Source: Ancylobacter sp. Lp-2 (GTDB lineage Bacteria; Pseudomonadota; Alphaproteobacteria; Rhizobiales; Xanthobacteraceae). Taken from it: a stretch of DNA of 64,000 bases. Made by a program: the position numbers and the translations under genes. The DNA lies in contig NZ_JAJALI010000002.1 in assembly GCF_020523795.1 (NCBI RefSeq), positions 617,690-681,689 of the forward strand, in the 5' to 3' direction. The notes under the pieces are model-generated. The model saw only the letters and a program-made list of their open reading frames with translations, was not told the DNA's origin and ran no database searches. The first letter of the stretch is position 1; every line of letters begins with the position of its first letter. Positions 25,121 to 34,727 of this stretch are shown piece by piece.

Positions 25121-25773
25121 TGTTCCAGCTCGACTATGCCAGCGAGTTGCTGCCGATCCTGCTGAAAGCCTCGCTGGTCACGCTCGCCGCGACGCTGGGC
25201 GGCATGGCACTGGCGCTGGTGCTCGGCCTCGCTTTGGCGCTGCTGCGGCGCTCGCCGCATGCCGTCCTGCGCCGGCCGGCCTCGATGTTCGTCGAATTCG
25301 TGCGCTCGACACCGCTGCTGATCCAGATCTTCTTCATCTACTACGTGCTGCCGCTCTACGGCGTGCGCATCCCGACCGTCGCCTGCGGCATCGTCGCGCT
25401 CGGCCTGCACTACGCCACCTACACGGCGGAAGTGTACCGCGCCGGCATCGAGGCGGTCCCGCGCGGGCAATGGGAGGCGGGACGCGCGCTCAGCCTGCCG
25501 GCCTACCGCATCTGGCGCCACATCGTGCTGCCGCAGGCGCTGCCGCCGGTGGTGCCGGCGCTCGGCAACTATCTCATCGCCATGTTCAAGGAGACGCCGC
25601 TGCTCGCCGTCATCGGCGTGCACGAACTGCTCGGCACCGCGCTGCAGGAGGCGAGCCAGACCTACCGCTATTACGAGCCGCTGACGCTGGTCGGGCTGAT
25701 CTTCCTCGCCTTCAGCCTCGTCGCCGCCCTCATCCTGCGCCGCGTGGAGGTGCGTCTTGCCGACCGCTCCTGA
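25117..25773 (+). CDS. Amino-acid-type ABC transporter permease (second subunit)
   Basis: Partner membrane subunit, 218 aa, with EFVRSTPLLIQIFFIYYVLP and coupling loop EAVPRGQWEAGRALSLPAYR. It overlaps its neighbours on both sides (4 bases before, 17 bases after), consistent with one translational unit with the ATPase. Confidence 0.87.
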   Translation: MMFQLDYASELLPILLKASLVTLAATLGGMALALVLGLALALLRRSPHAVLRRPASMFVEFVRSTPLLIQIFFIYYVLPLYGVRIPTVACGIVALGLHYATYTAEVYRAGIEAVPRGQWEAGRALSLPAYRIWRHIVLPQALPPVVPALGNYLIAMFKETPLLAVIGVHELLGTALQEASQTYRYYEPLTLVGLIFLAFSLVAALILRRVEVRLADRS

Positions 25774-26557
25774 CGCCCCGCGCTTCACCCCGCCGCTGAA
25801 CGCCCTCAAGCTCACCGGCATCCGCAAGACCTTCGGCGGCACCACCATCCTGTCCGGCTTCTCGCTCGACGTGCCGGAGGGCCAGCGGCTGGCGCTGATC
25901 GGCGGCTCGGGCTCGGGCAAGACCACCGTGCTGCGCCTCATCGCCGGCCTCGAACGGCCAGATGCCGGCGAGATCGAGCTGTTCGGCCGCCAGCTGCCCT
26001 ATCGCCGCTTCGCCGGCCGGCTGGTCCCCGACGATCCGCCCGAGGCGCGCGAGCTGCGCCGCCCGATCGGCATGGTGTTCCAGCACTTCAACCTGTTCCA
26101 GCACCTCACCGCGCTGGAGAACGTGATCGAGGCGCCCATCCATGTGCTCGGCCAGCCGCCGGCGGAGGCGCGACGGGCGGCGCTGGCGCTGCTCGACAGC
26201 GTCGGGCTCGCCGATCTCGCCGACCGCTACCCCCGGCAGCTGTCCGGCGGCCAGCAGCAGCGCGTCGCCATCGTGCGGGCGCTGGCGCTGAAGCCGCGCG
26301 TGCTGCTGTTCGACGAGGTGACGGCCTCGCTCGACCCGGAAAAGGTCGCCGAGGTGCTGGCGGTGATCCGCCGGCTCGCCGCCGACGACCGCGTCACCAT
26401 GATCATCGTCACCCACGAAATGGGCTTCGCCCGCGAGGTCGCCGACCGGGTGGTGTTCATGCAGCGCGGCGTCATCGTCGAGGACGCGCCGGCCACCGCC
26501 TTCTTCGCCGCCCCGCAAGACCCGCGCAGCCGCGCCTTCCTCAACCTTGCGAGTTGA
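25757..26557 (+). CDS. Amino-acid-type ABC transporter ATP-binding protein
   Basis: ATPase of the importer, 266 aa. Walker A GGSGSGKTT, signature [15 protein letters not shown], Walker B VLLFDEVTASLDP. The start appears to be TTG at 25757, six bases after GGAGG and inside the end of the permease gene. An insertion of about 15 residues before the Q-loop (RLVPDDPPEARELRRPIG) is visible compared with GlnQ. Confidence 0.88.
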   Translation: MPTAPDAPRFTPPLNALKLTGIRKTFGGTTILSGFSLDVPEGQRLALIGGSGSGKTTVLRLIAGLERPDAGEIELFGRQLPYRRFAGRLVPDDPPEARELRRPIGMVFQHFNLFQHLTALENVIEAPIHVLGQPPAEARRAALALLDSVGLADLADRYPRQLSGGQQQRVAIVRALALKPRVLLFDEVTASLDPEKVAEVLAVIRRLAADDRVTMIIVTHEMGFAREVADRVVFMQRGVIVEDAPATAFFAAPQDPRSRAFLNLAS

Positions 26558-26562
26558 CGACC

Positions 26563-27729
26563 ATGGCCGCTGAAGACACCGATACCGCCTCCCTGCCGGA
26601 CGCCCCCGCCGCCCCGCTGCTGCCGCGCACGGAGTTCGTCGGCCTGCCCGACGGCGTCAGCCATCTCTATGCCGGCGGCGAGGCGCCGGTGCTGCGCGCG
26701 GTGCTCGACGCGCTCGCCGACTACGCCGCCGACAAGAGCGGCGGCGGGCCGGGCCGGCGCCGCATGGAGGAGCGGGTGGAAGCCGCCCGCGCGGCACTCG
26801 GCCGTCGCCTCCGCCTGCCGCATCCCGAGCGGCGGCTCGCCTTCACGGCGAGCGTCAGCCACGCCATGGACCTCGCCGCCCGCGCGCTAACGATGACGCC
26901 CGGCGACATCGTCATGCTCGACGACGAATTCCCCTCGCTGCCCCTCGCCTTCGCCGGCCGACCCGCCGAAGCCGGTGCGCTGCGCTTCGTGCCTGCCGGC
27001 GAGGGAGCCGAACAGCGGCTGATCGCCGCCATCGGACCGCGTACCCGGGCGGTGTGCGTCAGCCATGTCAGCTTCCTCACCGGCCGGCGGCTCGACCTCG
27101 CCCCGCTCGCCGCCACCTGCCGGGCGGCCGGCGCCGCGCTGCTGGTCGACGTCTCGCATGCGGCGGGAGTGGTCGAGATTCCCGTCGAGTGTTGCGATAT
27201 CCTCGTCGCCTGCACCCATAAATTCCTGCTCGGCCTGCACGGCGCCGGCTTCCTCTACTGGAACGAGGAGCGGCTCGGCCCCTGCCCCGTCGTCGCGCCG
27301 GGCTGGAACTCGGCGGCGCGCTACCGGGTCGCCGATGGCCGGCTCGACTGGGCGCCGCGCGACGGCATGGCGGCGATCGAGGCCGGCAACCCGAATTTCG
27401 GGTCGCTCTACGCGCTCAAGGCGGCGCTGGACCGGGTCGACGCCCTGCCGCTCCGAGCGGTCGAGTCTCACGCGCTCGCCCTCGCCGGCCGGCTGAAGGC
27501 GATGCTCGCCGCGCGCGACATCCCGCTCTGGACACCGATGGAGGCCGGCCATGCCGGCTCCAGCGTCGCCATCCCCTGCGCTGAGGCCGGAGCGGTGGCC
27601 GCCCGGCTGGCGGAGGAAGGGCTGCTGGTCGCCGCCAGCGACGGGCGGCTGCGGCTGTCCTTCCACCTGCACAATGCGCGCGACGACGTCGACCGCGCCG
27701 CTACGGCGCTGGCGGCGGTGTTGCCGTGA
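26563..27729 (+). CDS. Class V aminotransferase-fold PLP enzyme (cysteine desulfurase/isopenicillin N epimerase-like)
   Basis: Pyridoxal-phosphate enzyme, 388 aa, cytoplasmic. The PLP-site aspartate lies in LLVDVSHAAGVVEI and the Schiff-base lysine is K220 in ACTHKFLLGLHGAG. The N-terminus has the class V pattern HLYAGGEAPVLRAVLDAL. It is the last gene of the transporter operon, starting five bases after the ATPase stop, so it probably processes the imported compound, for example by transamination, racemisation or elimination. Kynureninase-like activity is an alternative. Specificity unknown. Confidence 0.75.
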   Translation: MAAEDTDTASLPDAPAAPLLPRTEFVGLPDGVSHLYAGGEAPVLRAVLDALADYAADKSGGGPGRRRMEERVEAARAALGRRLRLPHPERRLAFTASVSHAMDLAARALTMTPGDIVMLDDEFPSLPLAFAGRPAEAGALRFVPAGEGAEQRLIAAIGPRTRAVCVSHVSFLTGRRLDLAPLAATCRAAGAALLVDVSHAAGVVEIPVECCDILVACTHKFLLGLHGAGFLYWNEERLGPCPVVAPGWNSAARYRVADGRLDWAPRDGMAAIEAGNPNFGSLYALKAALDRVDALPLRAVESHALALAGRLKAMLAARDIPLWTPMEAGHAGSSVAIPCAEAGAVAARLAEEGLLVAASDGRLRLSFHLHNARDDVDRAATALAAVLP

Positions 27730-27761
27730 GCGACGCCGGTCCCGCGCCGCTCACCAGTGCC

Positions 27762-29150
27762 TCAGACGCCCGGCGGTATCTGGCGGTGATGCCCGGTCTG
27801 CCGCTGATAGGCGGCGGCGAGCGCCAGCAGCGTCGGCTCGCCGAAGGGGCGACCCACCAGTTGCAGCCCGACCGGCAGGCTGCGCCGGGAAAAGCCAGCC
27901 GGGAAGGCCAGCGCCGGCACGCCGAGATAATTGGCCGGCCGCATGAAGCGGCTGATCGACTGGATCAGCGCCTCGGCATCGGGGCCACCGCCAATATCGG
28001 TCTCCGCCAGCGTCGGCGCATCGAACGGCGCGACCGGCGTCAGCACCGCGTCGAACCCGTCGAGGGCGGCGAGATGGGCGGCGAGCGCCGCCCCACGTCC
28101 GCGCAGCGCCTGGAGATAGTCCTGCGCCGAATAGCCGAGGCCGTTCAGCAGGCGGTTGCGAATCTGCGGATCATAGGGCGCGTCGGTGAACAGGCGCTCG
28201 CGATGCTGGCTCGCCGCCTCGCTGGCGACCAGCACCAGTTGCGCCGCGCTCAGCCCGTCCTGGTCCGGCAGCTCGACTGGCCGGATCTCGACGCCGAGCC
28301 GCTCCAGCACCCGCGCGCAGGCCTCCAGCGCCTCGGCGACGTCGGGCGACAGGCCGTCGGTGTAGAAGGCCGTCGGCAGCCCCACCCGCAGCCCGGCGAC
28401 CGGCGCGCCGCAGGCGGCGACATAATGGGCGCCCGGCGCCGGCTCGGCGGTCGGGTCGCGCGGATCGGTGCCCACCAGCGGCGCGAGCAGCGCGGCGACG
28501 TCCTCGGCGGAGCGCGCCATCGGGCTGATGGTGTCGAGGCTGAAGGACAGCGGCATGGCACCCGCGCGGGAGACCAGCCCGCTGGTCGGCTTCAGCCCGG
28601 TCACGCCGCAGAAATGCGCCGGCAGCCGGATCGAGCCGCCGGTATCCGAACCGAGCGCGCCATGCACCAGCCCCGCCGCGACCGCCGCGCCCGGCCCGGA
28701 GGACGAGCCGCCGGTGATGTGCGCCGGATTCCACGGATTGCGCGCCGGGCCGAGAAAGGCGTTGTGGCCGGTGCTGTTATGGGCGAACTCCGCCATGTGC
28801 AGCGTGCCGAGATCGAGCGCGCCCGCCGCGTCGAGCCGTTGCAGCACGGTGGCGGTTCCCTCCGCCGCGACGCCGGCGAACAGCCGCGAGCCGCAGGTGG
28901 TGACGCGACCGTCGCGGTGGAACATGTCCTTGTGCGCCAGCGCCACGCCGCCGAGCGGGCCTTCGGGCGCCCTCTCCGCCGCCGCGCCGGCCTCCTCGCC
29001 ATCATGGCGCACGAAGGCGTTGAGGTGACGCAGCCGGTGTTCGGCGTCGGTGAACTCCTCGACCAAAGCGGCGGCCCGCACCGACCCTTCCGCGATCCCT
29101 CTGGCGACCACGCGTACCGGCAGCCAGCGCGGCGAGACGCTGCCGCTCAT
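27762..29150 (-). CDS. Amidase-signature-family amidase
   Basis: Serine amidase of 462 aa, cytoplasmic. The Ser-cisSer-Lys triad is visible: K74 (LAHKDMF), S149 (GGSSSG) and S173 (GSDTGGSIRLPA). The C-terminus has NYLGVPALAFPAG. It is transcribed convergently with the aminotransferase gene, and its ATG overlaps the stop of a small upstream ORF by 4 bases. Substrate unknown; possibly a product or precursor of the compound handled by the adjacent importer. Relatives include AtzE-type and general amidases. Confidence 0.88.
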   Translation of the reverse strand: MSGSVSPRWLPVRVVARGIAEGSVRAAALVEEFTDAEHRLRHLNAFVRHDGEEAGAAAERAPEGPLGGVALAHKDMFHRDGRVTTCGSRLFAGVAAEGTATVLQRLDAAGALDLGTLHMAEFAHNSTGHNAFLGPARNPWNPAHITGGSSSGPGAAVAAGLVHGALGSDTGGSIRLPAHFCGVTGLKPTSGLVSRAGAMPLSFSLDTISPMARSAEDVAALLAPLVGTDPRDPTAEPAPGAHYVAACGAPVAGLRVGLPTAFYTDGLSPDVAEALEACARVLERLGVEIRPVELPDQDGLSAAQLVLVASEAASQHRERLFTDAPYDPQIRNRLLNGLGYSAQDYLQALRGRGAALAAHLAALDGFDAVLTPVAPFDAPTLAETDIGGGPDAEALIQSISRFMRPANYLGVPALAFPAGFSRRSLPVGLQLVGRPFGEPTLLALAAAYQRQTGHHRQIPPGV

Positions 29151-29332
29151 CGCTTCTCTCCCTGCCGCAACACGGCGAGGAAATCGGCCGGCTCGCTGCC
29201 GAAGGCGGGACGCAGCAATCCGGCGGCCAGCCGCGCCCGCGTCGCGCTCACCACGGCTTCCACCGCCCTCGCCCGGCCATGCGGGATCGGGCCCGCCTGC
29301 GGCCCGGGGGGGACCTCCCTGTCGTCATCCAT
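29147..29332 (-). CDS. Small hypothetical protein coupled to the amidase
   Basis: A 61-aa ORF (MDDDREVPPGPQAG... ending FLAVLRQGEKR) whose TGA overlaps the amidase ATG as ATGA. The ATG at 29332 has GGGAG 8 bases upstream, supporting real translation; another in-frame ATG lies at 29347. The second half is predicted helical. Small partner subunits such as AtzG occur beside amidases of this family, but I see no clear sequence match, so a partner role is only suggested by position. Confidence 0.45.
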   Translation of the reverse strand: MDDDREVPPGPQAGPIPHGRARAVEAVVSATRARLAAGLLRPAFGSEPADFLAVLRQGEKR

Positions 29333-29396
29333 GCTCGACACTCCCATTCAGCCTCTCGATACCCCCTCATTACATGAAACGTCGAGATATCATCAA

Positions 29397-29416
29397 GTAT
29401 TTATAAGTATAAATAC
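29397..29416. promoter_or_regulatory. AT-rich palindrome in divergent promoter region
   Basis: Perfect 9-base arms (GTATTTATA / TATAAATAC) around AG, between the divergent amidase operon and M24 peptidase gene, 34 bases before the latter's ATG. Candidate operator overlapping promoter elements. Confidence 0.4.
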
Positions 29417-29449
29417 AAGAAAATTAGACAATAGAAGGAAGTTATAAAA

Positions 29450-30640
29450 ATGGAATCAAGAAATCCATATGGCTGGAAGGAGCGCAGCGCGGTCCTTGAA
29501 CTTGATTTCGACGAGAGCGAATTCCGCTCCCGCATCCGGTCGGTGCAGACGCGCCTTGAGGCGCTGGATCTCGACGCGCTGCTGGTCTGGGAGGAGGGCG
29601 CGAACGGCAGCAATGTCCGCTATCTCAGCGGCTTCTACATGCCGCCCACCTGGATCGGCGGCTCTCTGGTGCTGGTCGGTCGCGAGGGCGACCCGGTGCT
29701 CGTCACCAGCGCGGTGGCGCATGGCGAGCCGATGCACTCCAACATCCAGACCACCTGGCTGCGCGACGTGCGCGCCGTCGGGCTGGACTATGCCGAGGTG
29801 ATCGCCGCCGTCGCCGGTCTCGCGGCGGGGTGGCGGCCGGGACGGCGCATCGGCGTCGCCGGCTTCGACCGCCTGCCCTACGCGCTGCGCGTCGGGCTCG
29901 ACGCGGCGCTGGAGGGCCATCGCCTTCTTGACGATGGCGGGCTGATGAAGGCGCAGCGGGTCATCAAGTCGCCGGCGGAGATCGCGCTGCTGCGCCGGCT
30001 CGGCGCCATCACCGCCGCCGGCATGGACGCCGCCATGGCGGCGGTGGCGCCGGGCGTCACCGAATCGGAGGTGGCGGCGGCGGCGCATCGCGGCTGCATG
30101 GCCGCCGGCGCCGAGCAGATGACGTTCGGCTGCTTCGTCGGCTCCGGCAAGCGTGGCGCGCTGAAGAACATGCCGCCGCGGCCGGACCGCAGGATCCTGC
30201 CCGACCAGCTCGTCGTCATCGACCTCGGCTGCAAGCTGGGCGGCTACCAGTCCGACATGTCGCGCAACGTCGTCGCCGGCCAGCCGGCGGCCGATGTCGC
30301 CGCCATGGTCGAGACCTGCCGGCGCGCGCTCGACGCCGGCAAGGCGATGATCCGCCCCGGCGTCGCCGACCGCGACATCGTCGCCGCCATGCGCGAGCTC
30401 ATCGCCGGCGCCGGCTTCGCGCCGTGGGACTGGTCGATCTGCCACGGCTACGGTCTCGACCTGGTGGAGACGCCGACCTTCGCCGCCTCCGAGCCGACGA
30501 TCATCGAGGCCGGCATGTGCTTCTATGTCGAGCCGATGATCATCCCCCCCGAAATCGGGGCGATCTGCATCGAAGACATGATCGTGGTGACGGAAGACGG
30601 CTTCGAGAACCTCACCCCGGTGCGCACCGCCGCCTGGTGA
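29450..30640 (+). CDS. M24-family metallopeptidase (Xaa-Pro aminopeptidase/creatinase-like)
   Basis: Pita-bread-fold hydrolase, 396 aa, cytoplasmic. An N-terminal creatinase-like domain ends near residue 160 (LMKAQRVIKSPAEIALLRR). The catalytic domain shows the five metal ligands in order: Asp in VIDLGCKLGGYQSDMSR (two), His in CHGYGLDLVETP, Glu in FYVEPMII and Glu in ICIEDMIVV. AGGAAG precedes the ATG. Family members cleave Xaa-Pro peptides, creatine or ectoine (DoeA); its neighbours, an amidase and an amino-acid importer, make a non-peptidase hydrolase role plausible. Confidence 0.85.
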   Translation: MESRNPYGWKERSAVLELDFDESEFRSRIRSVQTRLEALDLDALLVWEEGANGSNVRYLSGFYMPPTWIGGSLVLVGREGDPVLVTSAVAHGEPMHSNIQTTWLRDVRAVGLDYAEVIAAVAGLAAGWRPGRRIGVAGFDRLPYALRVGLDAALEGHRLLDDGGLMKAQRVIKSPAEIALLRRLGAITAAGMDAAMAAVAPGVTESEVAAAAHRGCMAAGAEQMTFGCFVGSGKRGALKNMPPRPDRRILPDQLVVIDLGCKLGGYQSDMSRNVVAGQPAADVAAMVETCRRALDAGKAMIRPGVADRDIVAAMRELIAGAGFAPWDWSICHGYGLDLVETPTFAASEPTIIEAGMCFYVEPMIIPPEIGAICIEDMIVVTEDGFENLTPVRTAAW

Positions 30641-30990
30641 GTCCGCGCCGCCTATCGCGGCGACGGCAGCGCCATCCGGCAGCGCGTCTCCGGCCGCCCT
30701 GCTCCGCAACAGTCGGAGCGGGGCGGCGGCCTCCCGGTTGCCCGAACGCCGCCGCGGCAATGCAGCCTCGGCGTCCCCGACCGGCAGCGAAGATCCCGCA
30801 TCGCAAACACTGACGGCCGCTGCGAAGCATATCCCGCGAGAGGCGCATCATTTCTTTAGAAACATTCCAATTGATTTCACATAGTCGTTTTCATCGTGAT
30901 CCGACTACAGCTGCTCATTGAAAGGCTCTTGCCGGAATTCTATAGCTCCCTCCACCGAAGTGCTTCACTGCATGTTTTCCTGGAGGTTGC
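30641..30990. other. Intergenic region with candidate promoter of the ferric importer
   Basis: 350 bases without a gene. The first 80 are GC-rich with two hairpins (CGCCGC/GCGGCG just after the peptidase stop and GCTCCG/CGGAGC at 30701-30719) that could end the M24 transcript. The last 140 are AT-rich and contain the ICE-like site described separately and the GGAGG ribosome site of the downstream gene. Confidence 0.5.
30855..30871. promoter_or_regulatory. Candidate Irr (ICE-type) box upstream of the ferric importer
   Basis: TTTAGAA-ACA-TTCCAAT compares with the rhizobial iron-control element, roughly TTTAGAA-N3-TTCTAAA: the left half is exact and the right half keeps TTC and AA. It lies 120 bases before the ferric-binding-protein gene. 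Irr is the haem-responsive Fur-family regulator of Hyphomicrobiales. Confidence 0.4.
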
Positions 30991-32013
30991 ATGAAAATGT
31001 CCGCTCATCGCCTGGCCGGCCTTGCCGCGCTCGCCATGCTGCTCGGCGCCGCTGCGCCGGCCGTCGGACAGACCTCGGGGGCCTCCGCCGGCATCGTTGT
31101 CTACAACGCCCAGCATGAGAGCCTCGGGCGCGAATGGACCGAGGCCTTCACCAAGGCGACCGGCATACCCGTCACCATGCGCCAGGGCAGCGACATGCAG
31201 CTCGCCAACCAGCTCATCGCGGAAGGCGACGCCTCCCCTGCCGACGTCTTCCTGACCGAGAATTCGCCGGCCATGACGCTGGCGGACAGCGCCGGCCTGT
31301 TCGCTCCGGTCGATCCGGCCACGCTCGCGCAGGTGCCGGCGGCGTTCCGCCCCTCCGACGGGCGATGGATCGGCATCGCCGCCCGCTCCACCGTCTTCGC
31401 CTATGACAAGACCAAGCTGAGCGAGGACAAGCTGCCCAAATCGATCATGGATCTGGCGGATCCGGCCTGGAAGGGCCGCTGGGGCGCGGCGCCGGCCGGG
31501 GCCGACTTCCAGGCCATCGTCAGCGCCATGCTGGACCTGAAGGGTGAGGAGGCGACGCTCGCCTGGCTGAAGGCGCTCAAGGCGAACGCCCTGCCCTACA
31601 AGGGCAACAGCATCGCCATGAAGGCGGTCAATGCCGGCGAGATCGAAGGCGCCATCATCTATCACTACTACTGGTTCGGCGATCAGGCGAAGACCGGCGA
31701 GAACAGCAACAACGTCGCCCTGCATTATTTCCGCCACGAGGACCCCGGCGCGTTCGTCAGCATTTCCGGCGGCGGCGTGCTGAAGTCGAGCCTGCACCAG
31801 AAGGAAGCGCAGGCGCTGCTCGCCTTCATCACCGGCAAGGCCGGGCAGGACACCCTCAAGGACGGCACCTCCTACGAATACGCCGTCGGCAAGGATGCCG
31901 CCTCCAACGCCAAGCTGGTCCCGCTCTCCGATTTGCAGGCGCCGAAGATCGATCCCTCGAAGCTCAACAGCCGAAAGGTGACCGAACTGATGACCGCCGC
32001 CGGACTGATCTGA
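30991..32013 (+). CDS. fbpA: Ferric iron ABC transporter periplasmic binding protein
   Basis: Binds Fe(III) in the periplasm, 340 aa, FbpA/FutA family. Sec signal at about residues 1-28 (LAALAMLLGAAAPAVGQ). Mature motifs are IVVYNAQHESLGREW, TEAFTKATGIPV and the ferric-ligand tyrosines in IIYHYYWFG at about residues 220-228. GGAGG precedes the ATG. It heads a complete importer with the permease and ATPase that follow. A candidate Irr box lies upstream. Anions or siderophore-free Fe(III) are the usual cargo of this family. Confidence 0.88.
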   Translation: MKMSAHRLAGLAALAMLLGAAAPAVGQTSGASAGIVVYNAQHESLGREWTEAFTKATGIPVTMRQGSDMQLANQLIAEGDASPADVFLTENSPAMTLADSAGLFAPVDPATLAQVPAAFRPSDGRWIGIAARSTVFAYDKTKLSEDKLPKSIMDLADPAWKGRWGAAPAGADFQAIVSAMLDLKGEEATLAWLKALKANALPYKGNSIAMKAVNAGEIEGAIIYHYYWFGDQAKTGENSNNVALHYFRHEDPGAFVSISGGGVLKSSLHQKEAQALLAFITGKAGQDTLKDGTSYEYAVGKDAASNAKLVPLSDLQAPKIDPSKLNSRKVTELMTAAGLI

Positions 32014-32058
32014 GCCGGCCACCTCCCCTCATCGGGGCGGCGGCCCTCCCTACCTCGG

Positions 32059-33681
32059 ATGGGCACCAGCTTGCGGCACGACGACGGCTCACTCGCCTCC
32101 CTTCCTCCCGCCGACGGGATCGTCGCGACGACGATGCTGCGCCGTGCGCCGCGCCTGCCCTATGCCCTCGCCCGCCATCCCCTGGTGCATCTTGCCGCGG
32201 CGCTGGTGGCGCTGGCCAGCCTGCTGCCGCTCGGCTTCGTCGTCGCCACGACCTGGGAGGTCGGCTGGGAGACGGTGCGCGAGCTGGTGTTCCGTCCCCG
32301 CGTCGGTGAACTCCTGGTCAACACCGTGCTGCTGGAGGCCACCAGCGTGCCGATCGCCATCGTTGTGGCGGTAGCGCTCGCCTGGCTCACCGAGCGCACC
32401 GACCTGCCCTTCGCGCGGCTGTGGTCGTGGCTGGCGGTCGCCCCGCTCGCGGTGCCGGCCTTCGTGCATTCCTATGCCTGGATCAGCCTCGCCCCCGGCA
32501 TGCGCGGCCTATGGAGCGCCACCTTCGTCTCGGTGATCGCCTATTTCCCGTTCCTCTATTTGCCGGTGGCGGCGACGCTGCGCCGGCTCGACCCCGCGAT
32601 CGAGGACGCCGCCGCCTCGCTCGGGCTCGGGCCGTGGCGGGTGTTCTTCCGCGCCATCCTGCCGCAACTGCGCATCGCCATCTGCGGCGGCTCGCTGCTG
32701 ATCGGCCTGCATCTGCTGTCGGAATACGGGCTCTATGTGATGATCCGGTTCGACACCTTCGCCACCGCGATCGTCGACCAGTTCCAGTCCGCCTATAACA
32801 GCCCGGCCGCCAACATGCTGGGCGGGGTGCTGATCGCCTGCTGCCTGCTTCTCATCGGCCTGGAGGCGCTGCTGCGCGGCGGCGAGCGCTACGCCCGGGT
32901 CGGCGCCGGCTCGGCCCGGCCGGCGGCGCGGCGCGCGCTCGGCCAATGGCGGCTGCCGGCACTCATCCTGCCGGTGGTGATGGCCGCGCTCACGCTCGGT
33001 GTGCCGCTGTGGACGCTGGCGCGCTGGATCGTCCTCGGCGGCACCGCGATCTGGCCGGCCGAGGTGCTGGTCACCCTCCTGCAGACCATGGCGCTGGCGC
33101 TCGCCGGCGGGGCGCTCGCCACGCTCGCCGCCGCGCCGATGGCCTGGCTGTCGGTACGCGTGCCGGGCCGCATCCAGCGGGTGCTGGAAGCCTGCCACTA
33201 TTATGTCGGCTCGCTGCCGGGCGTGGTGGTGGCGCTGGCGCTGGTCAGCCTCACCGTCCAGTATTTCCTGCCGCTCTACCAGACCTATGCGACGCTGCTC
33301 GTCGCCTATGTGCTGCTGTTCCTGCCGCGCGCCATGGTTGGGCTGCACGCCAGCATCGCCCAGGCGCCGGTGGAGTTGGAGCGTGCCGCCCAGGCGCTCG
33401 GCCGCACGCCGGCGCAGGCGGTGCGGCAGGTCACGCTGCGGCTCGCCGCACCCGGCGTGGCGGCCAGCCTCGCTCTGGTGGCGCTCGGCATCACTAACGA
33501 ACTGACCGCGACGCTGATGCTGGCGCCGAACGGCGTCGAGACGCTGTCGACCCGCTTCTGGTCGCTCACCAGCGAGATCGACTATGTCGCCGCCGCGCCC
33601 TATGCGGTGATGATGGTGGCGCTGTCGCTGCCGCTCACCCTGTTGCTCCATGCCCAATCGACGCGGGTGGCCGGCCAATGA
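32059..33681 (+). CDS. fbpB: Ferric iron ABC transporter permease (fused two-domain)
   Basis: Inner-membrane permease, 540 aa, with two homologous six-helix halves, as is normal for FbpB/SfuB. Coupling loops are seen in both halves ([18 protein letters not shown] and [19 protein letters not shown]). The end overlaps the ATPase ATG by 4 bases. The start ATG at 32059 lacks a strong ribosome site; ATG 32134 would remove 25 residues. Confidence 0.88.
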   Translation: MGTSLRHDDGSLASLPPADGIVATTMLRRAPRLPYALARHPLVHLAAALVALASLLPLGFVVATTWEVGWETVRELVFRPRVGELLVNTVLLEATSVPIAIVVAVALAWLTERTDLPFARLWSWLAVAPLAVPAFVHSYAWISLAPGMRGLWSATFVSVIAYFPFLYLPVAATLRRLDPAIEDAAASLGLGPWRVFFRAILPQLRIAICGGSLLIGLHLLSEYGLYVMIRFDTFATAIVDQFQSAYNSPAANMLGGVLIACCLLLIGLEALLRGGERYARVGAGSARPAARRALGQWRLPALILPVVMAALTLGVPLWTLARWIVLGGTAIWPAEVLVTLLQTMALALAGGALATLAAAPMAWLSVRVPGRIQRVLEACHYYVGSLPGVVVALALVSLTVQYFLPLYQTYATLLVAYVLLFLPRAMVGLHASIAQAPVELERAAQALGRTPAQAVRQVTLRLAAPGVAASLALVALGITNELTATLMLAPNGVETLSTRFWSLTSEIDYVAAAPYAVMMVALSLPLTLLLHAQSTRVAGQ

Positions 33682-34727
33682 CCCTGCTCACCATAGACGG
33701 CCTCGGCAAAAGCTACGGCCAGGTCACCGCGCTCGACGACGTGTCGCTGCGCGTCGAGGCCGGCCGGCGCACGGCGGTGGTCGGCCCATCCGGCTCCGGC
33801 AAGACCACGCTGCTGCGCCTCATTGCCGGCTTCGAGGCGCCGGACCGGGGGCGCATCGAGTTCGACGGCGTGCTGATGGCCGATGGCCCGGCGCATGTGC
33901 CGGCGCACAGGCGCGGCATCGGCATCGTGGCGCAGGACGGAGCCCTGTTCCCGCATCTGAGCGTCGCCGAGAATATCGGCTTCGGCATTCCGCGTGGCAC
34001 GCCGGATCGCGAGCGGCAGATCGCCGAGCTGCTCGACATGGTGGAACTCGACCGGCCGATGCTGGAGCGCCGCCCGCACCAGCTGTCGGGCGGCCAGCAG
34101 CAACGGGTGGCGCTGGCCCGCGCGCTCGGCCGCAAGCCGCGGCTGATCCTGCTCGACGAGCCGTTCTCCGCGCTCGACACCGGCCTGCGCGAGAACATGC
34201 GCAAGGCGGTGGCGCGGGTGCTGCAGGCGGCCGGCATCACTACCATCCTCGTCACCCACGACCAGACCGAGGCGCTGTCCTTCGCCGACCAGGTGGCGGT
34301 GTTGCGCGGCGGCCGCCTCGTCCAGGCCGGCACGCCGCGCGCGCTCTATCTCCAGCCGCGCGACCGCGAGACCGCGCTGTTCCTCGGCGACGCGGTGCTG
34401 CTGCCGGCGCTCGCCCGCGACGGCCATGCCGACTGCGCGCTGGGATCGGTGCCGATCCGGCCCGACCGGCAGGGACGCGTCGAGCTCATGCTGCGGCCGG
34501 AGCAGATCCGCCTCGTCCACGAGGAAACCGATGGCGCCGGCATTGGCCGGGTGATCGATGTCGAGTTCGGCGGCGCGGTCTGCACGGTGACGGTGGCGCT
34601 GGAGGGAACCTCCCTCCCCCTGCTGACGATCAAGACCTCCAGCCTGGCGCCGCCGGGTCCCGGCGACCGCGTCCGCCTCGACATCGACGGATCGGCGCAC
34701 GTGCTCGATGCCGCAGAGGCGGCCTAG
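33678..34727 (+). CDS. fbpC: Ferric iron ABC transporter ATP-binding protein
   Basis: ATPase of the importer, 349 aa. Walker [10 protein letters not shown], signature [15 protein letters not shown], Walker [16 protein letters not shown], then a C-terminal TOBE-like region ([14 protein letters not shown]). It overlaps the permease gene by 4 bases. The three fbp genes form one operon facing into the accessory block. Confidence 0.9.
   Translation: MTLLTIDGLGKSYGQVTALDDVSLRVEAGRRTAVVGPSGSGKTTLLRLIAGFEAPDRGRIEFDGVLMADGPAHVPAHRRGIGIVAQDGALFPHLSVAENIGFGIPRGTPDRERQIAELLDMVELDRPMLERRPHQLSGGQQQRVALARALGRKPRLILLDEPFSALDTGLRENMRKAVARVLQAAGITTILVTHDQTEALSFADQVAVLRGGRLVQAGTPRALYLQPRDRETALFLGDAVLLPALARDGHADCALGSVPIRPDRQGRVELMLRPEQIRLVHEETDGAGIGRVIDVEFGGAVCTVTVALEGTSLPLLTIKTSSLAPPGPGDRVRLDIDGSAHVLDAAEAA

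Noticed and set aside
27726-29447. 573-aa plus-strand open frame
   Set aside because: Antisense to the amidase, whose K74/S149/S173 triad proves the minus strand is coding.
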